Shown here: positions 18,056 to 24,898 of the stretch, in pieces | Layout of the letters: each line of letters starts with the position of its first letter | How positions within the stretch are numbered: the first letter of the stretch is position 1 | Source of the DNA: Pirellulaceae bacterium | GTDB lineage: Bacteria > Planctomycetota > Planctomycetia > Pirellulales > Pirellulaceae | NCBI GenBank assembly: GCA_018402565.1 | Contig: JAGYIQ010000005.1 | Coordinates: 434,001 to 498,000, forward strand | Direction of reading: 5' to 3' | Length of the DNA stretch: 64,000 nt | The notes under the pieces: model-generated | Told to the model about the DNA's origin: nothing | What the model saw: the letters and a program-made list of their open reading frames with translations, nothing else | Database searches by the model: none | Position numbers and translations under genes: made by a program

Positions 18056-19690
18056 CTAGCGAGGCTCGCGAGCGATCGTCGCTCCCCGCTGCACCTTCTG
18101 CTCCAACGCCGGAATCTTGAGCACTTTGTTGGCCTTGTCGTAACAGACGATCTTCAGATGCTCGGGGTAGACGGATTCGCTGCCGTGCACCTTGATCAGC
18201 TTGTCGCCCTCCCGCTCCAGATCGGCCAATTCCCGCCGCTTCTGATTGTTCAGGTACGACGCCACCTGAATATTGACCTCGATATCCACCACGGCCGCGT
18301 TGGGGGTTTGCACCGCCAACATGGTCATGCGGAGGACCTCGATGGCCATGCTTTCGGGAGTCTTGACCACGCCACGTCCGCTGCAGCAGGGACAGTCCTG
18401 GAAGCTGTGCCGCTTGAGACTGACGCCCATCCGCTGCCGCGTCATCTCGATCAAACCAAACGGGCTGGTCCGCAGGATCCGCGTCCGGGCCCGATCCCGC
18501 TGCACCGCTTCATGCAGCGTGCGTTCCAACTTGATCCGGTGCCGCTCGTGCCGCATGTCGATAAAGTCGTTGACGATCACGCCACCCAAGTCGCGCAGGC
18601 GCAATTGCCGAGCAATCTCTTTGGCCGCCATCATGTTCAGGCGGAAGGCCGTCTCCTCCGCATCGCCATCGCTGCGGAAGTTGCCGGTGTTGACGTCGAT
18701 CGCCACCAAGGCCTCGGTCTGGTCGATGACAATCGAGCCCCCGTGCGGCAGCGGCACCTCCCGCTTGTAAATGTTGGCAATTTCTTCTTCCAAGTTGTAC
18801 TTGTGAAACAACGGCTCTTTGGAGTCGTACAAGCGGAGCAATTCGCCGTAGCGCGGCATGACCAAGGAGATAAAGTTCTTGGCTCGCTCGAAGGCCTCCG
18901 GTTGGTCGACCACGATCGAATCGACATCCCCCGTCAACACGTCGCGAATCGTGCGGATGATCAAGTCGCTCTCTTCGAAGATGGCCACCGGCGCCGGCTC
19001 GGTCACGATCCGCTTGGAGATCGAACGCCACAAACGCAACAAATAGGCCATATCACGCGACAACTCGCGACGATTGCGGCCAGCACCCGCCGTCCGCACG
19101 ATAAAACCCAGTCCCCGCGGTGGCTGCAACTCGTGCAAGATGTCCTTCAAGCGACGACGGTCCTTTTCGTCTTCAATCTTGCGAGACACACCGACCCGAG
19201 CCAAGGCCGGCATCAACACCAAGTACCGCCCCGGAATGCTGATGTACGTGGTCAAGGTGGGACCCTTGTTGCCAATCCCCTCCTTGATCACCTGCACCAA
19301 AACCTCGTCGCCCCGCTGGAAGACGCTCTGGATCGGCGGCTTGTCTCGCGGACGATCGCTGGTGAACTGCGGCCGATGACCGCGGGCCCGCGCCTCCGCC
19401 TGACGACGACGCTCCTCCCGCATGACTTCATCCGGGTCCAAGCCCGCCTGCCGATAATAGCTGGGCTCGACGTCGCTGATGTGCAAAAAACCGTTCTTGC
19501 CCACACCAAAGTCGACAAACACGGCTTGAATACTGGGCTCCAAGTTGACGATCTTGCCCTTGTAGATGTTGCCCACCAGATTGTCCTGGCTGGCACGCTC
19601 CACATACAGATCCTCCAACCGCCCGTCCTCGACAAAGGCGATGCGGCACTCTTCCCGCTGCGCCACGTTGATCAAGATTTCTCGTTTCAT
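18056..19690 (-). CDS. rng: ribonuclease G/E family endoribonuclease
   Basis: A 544-residue protein of RNase G size. It begins MKREILINVAQREECRIAFV. The S1 domain (about residues 35-150) has a charged insert of about 45 residues (RQAEARARGHRPQF and on). The catalytic Asp residues are in LVAIDVNTG (Asp332) and VNDFIDM (Asp376), and the zinc-link is CPCCSGRG (433-440). The long C-terminal scaffold of E. coli RNase E is absent. It cuts single-stranded RNA, processing rRNA and mRNA. A Shine-Dalgarno GGA lies shortly before ATG 19690. Gene order ptsH-rng suggests read-through, but the gap is 156 bp. Confidence 0.93.
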   Translation of the reverse strand: MKREILINVAQREECRIAFVEDGRLEDLYVERASQDNLVGNIYKGKIVNLEPSIQAVFVDFGVGKNGFLHISDVEPSYYRQAGLDPDEVMREERRRQAEARARGHRPQFTSDRPRDKPPIQSVFQRGDEVLVQVIKEGIGNKGPTLTTYISIPGRYLVLMPALARVGVSRKIEDEKDRRRLKDILHELQPPRGLGFIVRTAGAGRNRRELSRDMAYLLRLWRSISKRIVTEPAPVAIFEESDLIIRTIRDVLTGDVDSIVVDQPEAFERAKNFISLVMPRYGELLRLYDSKEPLFHKYNLEEEIANIYKREVPLPHGGSIVIDQTEALVAIDVNTGNFRSDGDAEETAFRLNMMAAKEIARQLRLRDLGGVIVNDFIDMRHERHRIKLERTLHEAVQRDRARTRILRTSPFGLIEMTRQRMGVSLKRHSFQDCPCCSGRGVVKTPESMAIEVLRMTMLAVQTPNAAVVDIEVNIQVASYLNNQKRRELADLEREGDKLIKVHGSESVYPEHLKIVCYDKANKVLKIPALEQKVQRGATIAREPR

Positions 19691-19846
19691 AATTCCATCG
19701 CTGTGTATGTGATCTTAGATTCAGGGGCGATGCAGGGCCCGGCCCAGGATCGCATTCGCAGCGAGACGCCGTCTCGCCCAATCCCTAACAAATCCGTCCC
19801 AACAATCCGTCCTAACCAATCAGAGGACGGACAACCGGTCGGCCCA

Positions 19847-20167
19847 CTACGCCCCCGACGCGCCTGCTTCCGACGCACCCGCCTCAGCACCGGCAGAAGA
19901 ATCCTCGGTCTCGATGATTCCAACAATGGCCGACGCCGCATCCTGAGCGTCAGCACCCTTGGCCACGACCAACAAAGAAGCGCCGTTCTCGGCCGCTAAC
20001 GTCATGACCTGCAGCACGCTCTTGCCGTCGACCGCAATGTCGTCCTTGACGATCTGAATCGAACTGGCAAAACGCTGAGCCAACTCGGCCAATTGAATGG
20101 CCGGGCGAGCATGCAAGCCGTTCTTGCTGGCGACAACCGCCGTCTGTCGAATTTCAGATGGAACCAT
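19847..20167 (-). CDS. ptsH: HPr family phosphocarrier protein
   Basis: A 106-residue protein. The active-site His is in NGLHARPA (His19), and the Ser region reads DGKSVLQVMTL (Ser50, equivalent to the regulatory Ser46). The last about 17 residues are an Ala/Gly/Glu/Ser tail beyond the usual HPr end. HPr relays phosphate from enzyme I to IIA proteins. It lies 102 bp downstream of the IIA gene and not far from hpf, the arrangement of the nitrogen-type PTS, so a regulatory role rather than sugar uptake is likely. A TTG at 20185 is an alternative start; ATG 20167 gives the normal HPr N-terminus. Enzyme I and HprK are not in the window. Confidence 0.9.
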   Translation of the reverse strand: MVPSEIRQTAVVASKNGLHARPAIQLAELAQRFASSIQIVKDDIAVDGKSVLQVMTLAAENGASLLVVAKGADAQDAASAIVGIIETEDSSAGAEAGASEAGASGA

Positions 20168-20269
20168 GAAACTGCCAGGCCACAAAATTTCTCAAACACC
20201 CACAAACGCCCAGGAAGCTAATCTCCCAAGCGCCACAGGCAGAAGGGGAAGACCCGAGCGAACAAGGGC

Positions 20270-20746
20270 TTAGGAGCCGAAGTGATTCTCGTCCGCTTCA
20301 CTCAACAATTGAACCACGTCTTCCACCGTCTTCGCCTGCTTGAGAAAGCTACAAAACGTCTCGTTCTGCAACTGCTTGGCGATGTTCTCCAAAGCACGCA
20401 AATGGTCGCTGGGACGGTCCGGTGGCGAAATCAACATAAAGAACAAGTTGACCTTGTCCCCGTCCAAACTGCGAAAATCAATCCCGCCCTTGCTCACGCC
20501 CACCGTGCCGACGATCTCTTTCACACTACTGTGCTTCGTGTGCGGCACCGCTACCCCACGCCCAATCCCCGTGCTGCCCAACTCCTCGCGGTTCATCACC
20601 GCTTGGATGATGCCGTCCTTCTGCGAGTCATCCAAGCTGCCCGCATCCACCAAGCCCTGAACCAGCTCCGCGACCGCCTCGGTCTTGCCCTCGGATACCA
20701 TGTTCACTTTAATCGACTTCAAACTGATAAACTCAGAAAATTTCAT
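20270..20746 (-). CDS. ptsN: PTS IIA protein, PtsN (IIA-Ntr) type
   Basis: A 158-residue single-domain IIA of the fructose/nitrogen type. The active-site segment is GRGVAVPHTKHSSV (His69), and DKVNLFFMLISPPDRPSDHL is characteristic. No membrane or other PTS domain is attached. Together with HPr and HPF it resembles the PTS-Ntr cluster of other bacteria, which adjusts metabolism and potassium or nitrogen control by phosphorylation state. ATG 20746 was chosen because MKFSEF is a normal IIA start; the frame is open 15 codons further. An AGAGA stretch lies a few bases upstream. Confidence 0.9.
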   Translation of the reverse strand: MKFSEFISLKSIKVNMVSEGKTEAVAELVQGLVDAGSLDDSQKDGIIQAVMNREELGSTGIGRGVAVPHTKHSSVKEIVGTVGVSKGGIDFRSLDGDKVNLFFMLISPPDRPSDHLRALENIAKQLQNETFCSFLKQAKTVEDVVQLLSEADENHFGS

Positions 20747-20890
20747 TGAGTTCTCTTTCTGGAAATTTGTACGCTGCGATTGCTCGGCCACATCTCTCTG
20801 CGACCACCAACCCCGAACCTAGGATCATGTGCCCCGGATCATCCGCCCCCGGAAAAATACCTGCCCCCAAAATTTTGATCGATTCTCCCA

Positions 20891-20938
20891 CCCGCACTCT
20901 AGCCCGCCCGCACTCTAGCCCACCCGCACTCTAGCCCA
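20891..20938. repeat. 16 bp tandem repeat, three copies
   Basis: CCCGCACTCTAGCCCR is repeated three times in the leader of ptsN, which otherwise (20747-21028) shows no gene. Its position suggests it is just upstream of or within the ptsN promoter region. Confidence 0.8.
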
Positions 20939-21028
20939 CCCACTGCCCGGCCCACCTAGCACCCCGGCCTGGCCCGTTCCGCGGGCGATTATCGTGGCCA
21001 CGCGCCGTCATGGCAAGTGCGGAATGTC

Positions 21029-21062
21029 AAAAAAACAAGCGACGAGCCAGGCTCGTCGCTTG
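21029..21062 (-). terminator. intrinsic terminator downstream of hpf
   Basis: An 11 bp perfect stem (21036-21046 with 21052-21062, loop CCAGG) is followed on the minus strand by seven T (21029-21035). It lies about 350 bp after the hpf stop, beyond the repeat cluster, and separates hpf from ptsN transcription. Confidence 0.88.
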
Positions 21063-21157
21063 AAAAAAGTTTTGAAAAACAGGATCTAACGGTTGTCGCG
21101 GTTGGCCGTCGGACGCGGCGCCGGTCCCACACAAGCCCCCGGAGGCTTGCAGGCTTG

Positions 21158-21413
21158 CTGATTTTTCCAGACTAACTCGCGAATTGGCCGTCCCACTTTA
21201 GGAAATGGGTCAAAAACACGACGTTTTCCCGTCAATCGAAACGCTTGAGGACTTGTTGATTTTTCCCAGACTTGCGCGCGAATGGGCAGCCCGAATCAAT
21301 GAAACCGTGCGAAAACACGGCGTTTTCCTGCCAATCGAAACGCTTGACGCGTTCCGCTACGGAAAAATCAACAAGCCCTGGACGCGTTCCGCTACGGGAA
21401 AATCAACAAGCAA
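21158..21413. repeat. dispersed palindromic repeat, about two copies plus a partial end
   Basis: Two units of about 100-120 bp share GCTTGTTGATTTTTCC-like starts, CCCGTCAATCGAAACGCTTG interiors and GACGCGTTCCGCTACGGAA ends. The last end segment is duplicated next to itself (21341-21375 and 21378-21410). The repeat runs into the hpf stop codon. Confidence 0.85.
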
Positions 21414-21749
21414 CTAGGCCGCCGGCAACTCGGCCGCGGGGAATTGCCGGGCCCGAGCCCGCGTCAACAGCCGCTCCTTGTACTTTCGCAACTGCTGCTC
21501 CAACTTCTGAATCACACTCTCCACCGCCGTCAAGACGTTCCCCCCCTGACCCCGAGCAAAGAAGTCGTTGGCGTTCTCCGCCCGTACTTTCATCTCGACC
21601 CCCGCTTCTCCGTGGCGATTTCTCTCAATCACGATGTCGATCGAAGACAACCGATCGTAAAAGCGAAGCAACTTCTCCGCCTTCTGCTGGATCAGCAGCA
21701 ATGCGTCCTCAGAAATCGATCCGTGCCGTGCCGTAACGCAGATTTCCAC
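21414..21749 (-). CDS. hpf: ribosome hibernation promoting factor family protein
   Basis: A 111-residue protein of the short HPF/YfiA type: VEICVTARHGSISEDALLLI, a helix with KAEKLLRFYDRLSSIDIVIE, then VEMKVRAENANDFFARGQGG and a second helix AVESVIQKLEQQLRKYKERL. It binds the 30S decoding region and silences ribosomes under stress. The GTG at 21749 is chosen because GGAGA lies about 7 nt upstream and the fold begins there; the open frame extends to 21803. Only the N-terminal domain is present, so it would not dimerise ribosomes like long HPF. The C-terminus is short and Ala-rich, ending at the edge of a dispersed repeat. Confidence 0.88.
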   Translation of the reverse strand: MEICVTARHGSISEDALLLIQQKAEKLLRFYDRLSSIDIVIERNRHGEAGVEMKVRAENANDFFARGQGGNVLTAVESVIQKLEQQLRKYKERLLTRARARQFPAAELPAA

Positions 21750-22220
21750 GCCCGTTCTCCCTCTGTCAAAAGGAACTCGTCCATCACAGGCAGCCCTGCC
21801 CAACCACCCAACGCTAACTCAATAATACGCCAATTTTTCTAAATGGCAAGCAAAAAAGGCTATTCCAGGGCGTTTTCGACCCCAGCGGCCATCAGGGCCA
21901 GAAAACTCGGAAAACTTTGACAAAAAATTTTAAATTTTGCAGCCTGGCACGGCCCCACTCCCCGCTCTGCCACCCCCCAGCCGATTGAAACTTGCCCTCC
22001 AACGGGCTAAAATCGCACCGCAGCCGTACCCCGAGTACCCCGAGCCCCCACCCCAGACCAACTCAGACCAACTCAGACCAACTCATCCGCCTTCCGACAC
22101 CGCGGAGGGCACGCCGCCCTCGCCGGGCTAGCCCCATGTCCATGCCGGCCCGGTGCCACGCCACTCGCTCCGTCGATTCGCCCTCAGACGCGGCTCAGCC
22201 CAGAAGAAGTTGCCCAAGTC
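21750..22220. other. intergenic region between hpf and Rrf2 regulator
   Basis: 471 bp between divergent genes, AT-rich near 21820-21950 and GC-rich after. It includes three 10 bp repeats of AGACCAACTC (22055-22084) and a GTACCCCGAGTACCCCGAG stretch just before. No gene or RNA was recognised; promoters for both genes should lie here. Confidence 0.45.
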
Positions 22221-22643
22221 GTGAACTGGAACGCCAAATCGCAATACGCCAGCCTGGCCGCTCTCGAACTGGCCCGCCAGTACCACGCCAACGCGCCCGT
22301 GCAACTCAAGGCCATCTCCGAGCGACTGGGCATGTCACGCAAGTTTCTCGTACATGTCCTCATCCAACTGCGGTCCGCCGGGCTGGTTGCTAGCACCCGC
22401 GGCTCTCTGGGCGGCTACCAATTGGCTCGCCCACCCGAATCCATCTCGCTCTGGGAGGTGATCCAAGCGGTGGAACCCAGCAGCGAAGTGGCCGGGGAGA
22501 CCTCCCATTCCCCCGAACGCGAGGCCGTGGCCCAAGTGGTCGCCCAGGCCCAAGCCGCCTACCACCAAGTCCTCCGCGGCACCTCCCTGGCCGAGCTCCT
22601 GGAGGCGGTCAACCAACAACGCGACCCGATGTACTTTATCTGA
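22221..22643 (+). CDS. Rrf2 family transcriptional regulator without Fe-S cysteines
   Basis: A 140-residue protein. It has the Rrf2 winged helix: SQYASLAALELARQY, VQLKAISERLGMSRKFLVHV and LRSAGLVASTRGSLGGYQLA, and then ISLWEVIQAVEP. Rrf2 proteins are dimeric DNA-binding regulators; many (IscR, NsrR) sense through a [2Fe-2S] or [4Fe-4S] cluster held by three Cys. This protein has no Cys at all, so it must act without a cluster, as CymR does. The start is GTG 22221, the first codon of the usual Rrf2 N-terminus. The HAD hydrolase gene follows 18 bp downstream, a likely operon. Confidence 0.88.
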   Translation: MNWNAKSQYASLAALELARQYHANAPVQLKAISERLGMSRKFLVHVLIQLRSAGLVASTRGSLGGYQLARPPESISLWEVIQAVEPSSEVAGETSHSPEREAVAQVVAQAQAAYHQVLRGTSLAELLEAVNQQRDPMYFI

Positions 22644-22661
22644 GCCAGCCGCAGGACGCCC

Positions 22662-23456
22662 ATGCTGATCGAACGCCTTGAAACGGTCACCCCCGCCGGG
22701 GCGACCCGAGCCGTCCTGCTGGACGCCGTCGGCACCGTCCTGGAACTCCGCCGACCCGTGGCGGACTACTACGCCGAAGCGGCCCAGGCGGCCGGCATCG
22801 AGGTCACGCCGACCGCGATCCGCGCGCGATTTCCCGCCGCCTTCACGCGGTACTTTGCGGCCTGGCAAAACCAACTGCCAGAGGACTGGGCCCAACTGCC
22901 CGACCAATGGCTAACCGAGCGAGACACCGTCGAGGCCTGGCTGGTCGACCCCAACCACCGCGCTGCCTTCCGCCGCCAATTCCAACTGCCGGCCGACGAA
23001 CACCGCGAACAACAGAATTGGTCCGACCTAGTGACCGAGATCCTGGGGGACGCCGCCAGCCCCACCCCGCCGACCGTTCCGGCCCTGGCGACGGCCTTCG
23101 ATCGCCTGTGGGAACTCTTTGCCCGACCCGACACTTGGACCGTGATCGCCGCCGCCACGCCACTGATCGAACGTCTGCGGCAACAAGGCATCGCCGTGTA
23201 CGTGGCATCGAATTTTGATCAGCGTTTGCTGCAGGTCGTGGCCGGCCATCGGGCGGCCCTGCCCGTCGACGGGGTCTTCACCAGCGCCGCGGTCGGCTAC
23301 CGCAAACCCGACCCGCGGTTCTACGACACCTTGCTGCAACAACTGGGACTGTCGCCAGAACAAGTCTGCATGATCGGCGATCGCTGGTGGGAAGACTACG
23401 CCGCTCCTCGCGCCTGCGGCCTCGTCGCTTATTGGTACCACCCGCCAAAGAAGTGA
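22662..23456 (+). CDS. HAD superfamily hydrolase (subfamily IA)
   Basis: A 264-residue protein. Motif I is LLDAVGTVL (nucleophile Asp21), motif II VASNFD, motif III region VGYRKPDPRFYDTLL with the Lys, and motif IV MIGDRWWEDYAAPRACG. A helical cap lies between about residues 35 and 150. In motif I the second Asp, which serves as general acid in phosphatases, is Val23, as in HDHD3-like members, so a classic phosphatase role is not certain. AGGA lies 7 nt before the ATG. It probably shares a transcript with the Rrf2 gene. Substrate unknown. Confidence 0.82.
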   Translation: MLIERLETVTPAGATRAVLLDAVGTVLELRRPVADYYAEAAQAAGIEVTPTAIRARFPAAFTRYFAAWQNQLPEDWAQLPDQWLTERDTVEAWLVDPNHRAAFRRQFQLPADEHREQQNWSDLVTEILGDAASPTPPTVPALATAFDRLWELFARPDTWTVIAAATPLIERLRQQGIAVYVASNFDQRLLQVVAGHRAALPVDGVFTSAAVGYRKPDPRFYDTLLQQLGLSPEQVCMIGDRWWEDYAAPRACGLVAYWYHPPKK

Positions 23457-23621
23457 GGGATGGGCTCACTCATGCACCAGCCGCCTATATTCCGCTGAAA
23501 TCCAATCGCTGACGGAGCGTCCCTGACCTGCGCCGCGATCATGAGGCGACGCACTAACACGCTTCCAACCAGCAGAGGGCTGCTGGTCTACATCCTGTCC
23601 CCTCATGCCTTTGTCAAAGAG

Positions 23622-24677
23622 CTAGCGATAATCTTCGTGGCAGGCATCGCAGGCTTGCACGATGCGATTGACCGCGGTCCCGACGTCGGCAAAATCTTGC
23701 CGAGTGTACGCGGCCTTCATTTCTTCCACCGCCGCCCGCATGGCCTGGGCGTGTTTGACATAGTCGGGCTCGTCGTGACCCTCCATCTGCGGCATGAGTA
23801 ACAACTGCGCGATCATCGCGATCTGCTCGGCGTGCTGCAGGGCCTCGGCTTGGTTGGCTTTGGTGGCGTTTTCGTCGCTGACCATCGGCCGCAACTGCTC
23901 CAGGGACAACTCCTCCAGCCAAATCATCAGCGGCGAGCGGTACAGCAAGTTGCTCCAATCTTCTAACGGTTCGGGTTTGCCTTCGATGGCGACTCGTTCG
24001 CCGCGGACGATCTGCTGCAAATCATCGCGGGTCCGCAGTGCCAACTGGTAGGCCTGCTCCGTGCCGACTCGGGTACCCGCCGAGGCCCGGCCGATCAGGT
24101 CGCGGTAATCCGTGGCACTGTCCCGCCACCGCACGTCCCCGCCGTAGTGCTCGATGACCGCAAACAGCGAGGCCAACTTGACGTAAGTCAGATGCACATT
24201 GTTGTATTCCGTGCGAAAGCGGCCGGGTGTGGTGATCTGTCCCGCCAATTGATTGATTTGGCTCTTGATCACACCTTCCAAGGTCTCGGCCGAGATCAAA
24301 CCATCAAATGGCTTGGCGGCCGAGCCCGTCGCGTCGTCCCCGGTTACTGGACCGCTGCCAACGGGTCCAGGACCTGTTACACCGGGCCGCTGGCCGGAGC
24401 CCGCCAGGGCCGTCGACCAGTCCGGCAGTCCACCTTGCAGGCCTTGGGCGTAGATATCGTCGAAGTACAGCCGCTGCGAGTCCTGCGGAGCAAAGACGGG
24501 GCGTTTGGCCCGCAACACCGGCTCCTGCTTGCGCTCGAACAAGTTGAAACGCAGCACCCGAGTCGGGCCTTCCGGCACGGGATCTTGGGCCGCGACCGTG
24601 ACCAAGGCTGCCAGGCTCCAGCACCCAACCGCCCACGCCAGCACTCGGTAGTTTCCTTTCGCCGACCCGTCGACCAT
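23622..24677 (-). CDS. secreted monohaem cytochrome c-like protein
   Basis: A 351-residue protein with a signal peptide (about residues 10-30, cleaved near VAAQ). The C-terminal about 130 residues are helical and end with QACDACHEDYR, a CxxCH haem-binding motif (343-347) only four residues from the end, the layout of cytochrome c'-like four-helix bundles. The middle part contains a Gly/Pro/Thr linker and a helical region of unknown function. The ATG at 24677 follows a GGAGG site by 7 nt, so the longer open frame to 24956, which enters the repeat array, is rejected. It could take part in periplasmic electron transfer. Confidence 0.75.
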   Translation of the reverse strand: MVDGSAKGNYRVLAWAVGCWSLAALVTVAAQDPVPEGPTRVLRFNLFERKQEPVLRAKRPVFAPQDSQRLYFDDIYAQGLQGGLPDWSTALAGSGQRPGVTGPGPVGSGPVTGDDATGSAAKPFDGLISAETLEGVIKSQINQLAGQITTPGRFRTEYNNVHLTYVKLASLFAVIEHYGGDVRWRDSATDYRDLIGRASAGTRVGTEQAYQLALRTRDDLQQIVRGERVAIEGKPEPLEDWSNLLYRSPLMIWLEELSLEQLRPMVSDENATKANQAEALQHAEQIAMIAQLLLMPQMEGHDEPDYVKHAQAMRAAVEEMKAAYTRQDFADVGTAVNRIVQACDACHEDYR

Positions 24678-24898
24678 CCCACATCCTCCGTCACTCGCAC
24701 CCCAGCCGCTCGTCGTATCATTCTGATCGATCCGACGACCGCTCGCCACCCGCCCCAGAACGAACAGTCTTTCCTGTTCAAAAAGTTTCACCTCGGCCAT
24801 TTCTTCCGCACGGTTCCGGAGACACCTTCCGGTCGGACACGACCGCCAGCCGATCAGCGGCGAGCTGCTCGAGCCTGACTGAGACGCGGTTGGGTGAC

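Noticed and set aside
17924..19999. Long plus-strand open frame (691 codons) opposite rng
   Set aside because: A shadow of rng with no recognisable domain and no ribosome site.
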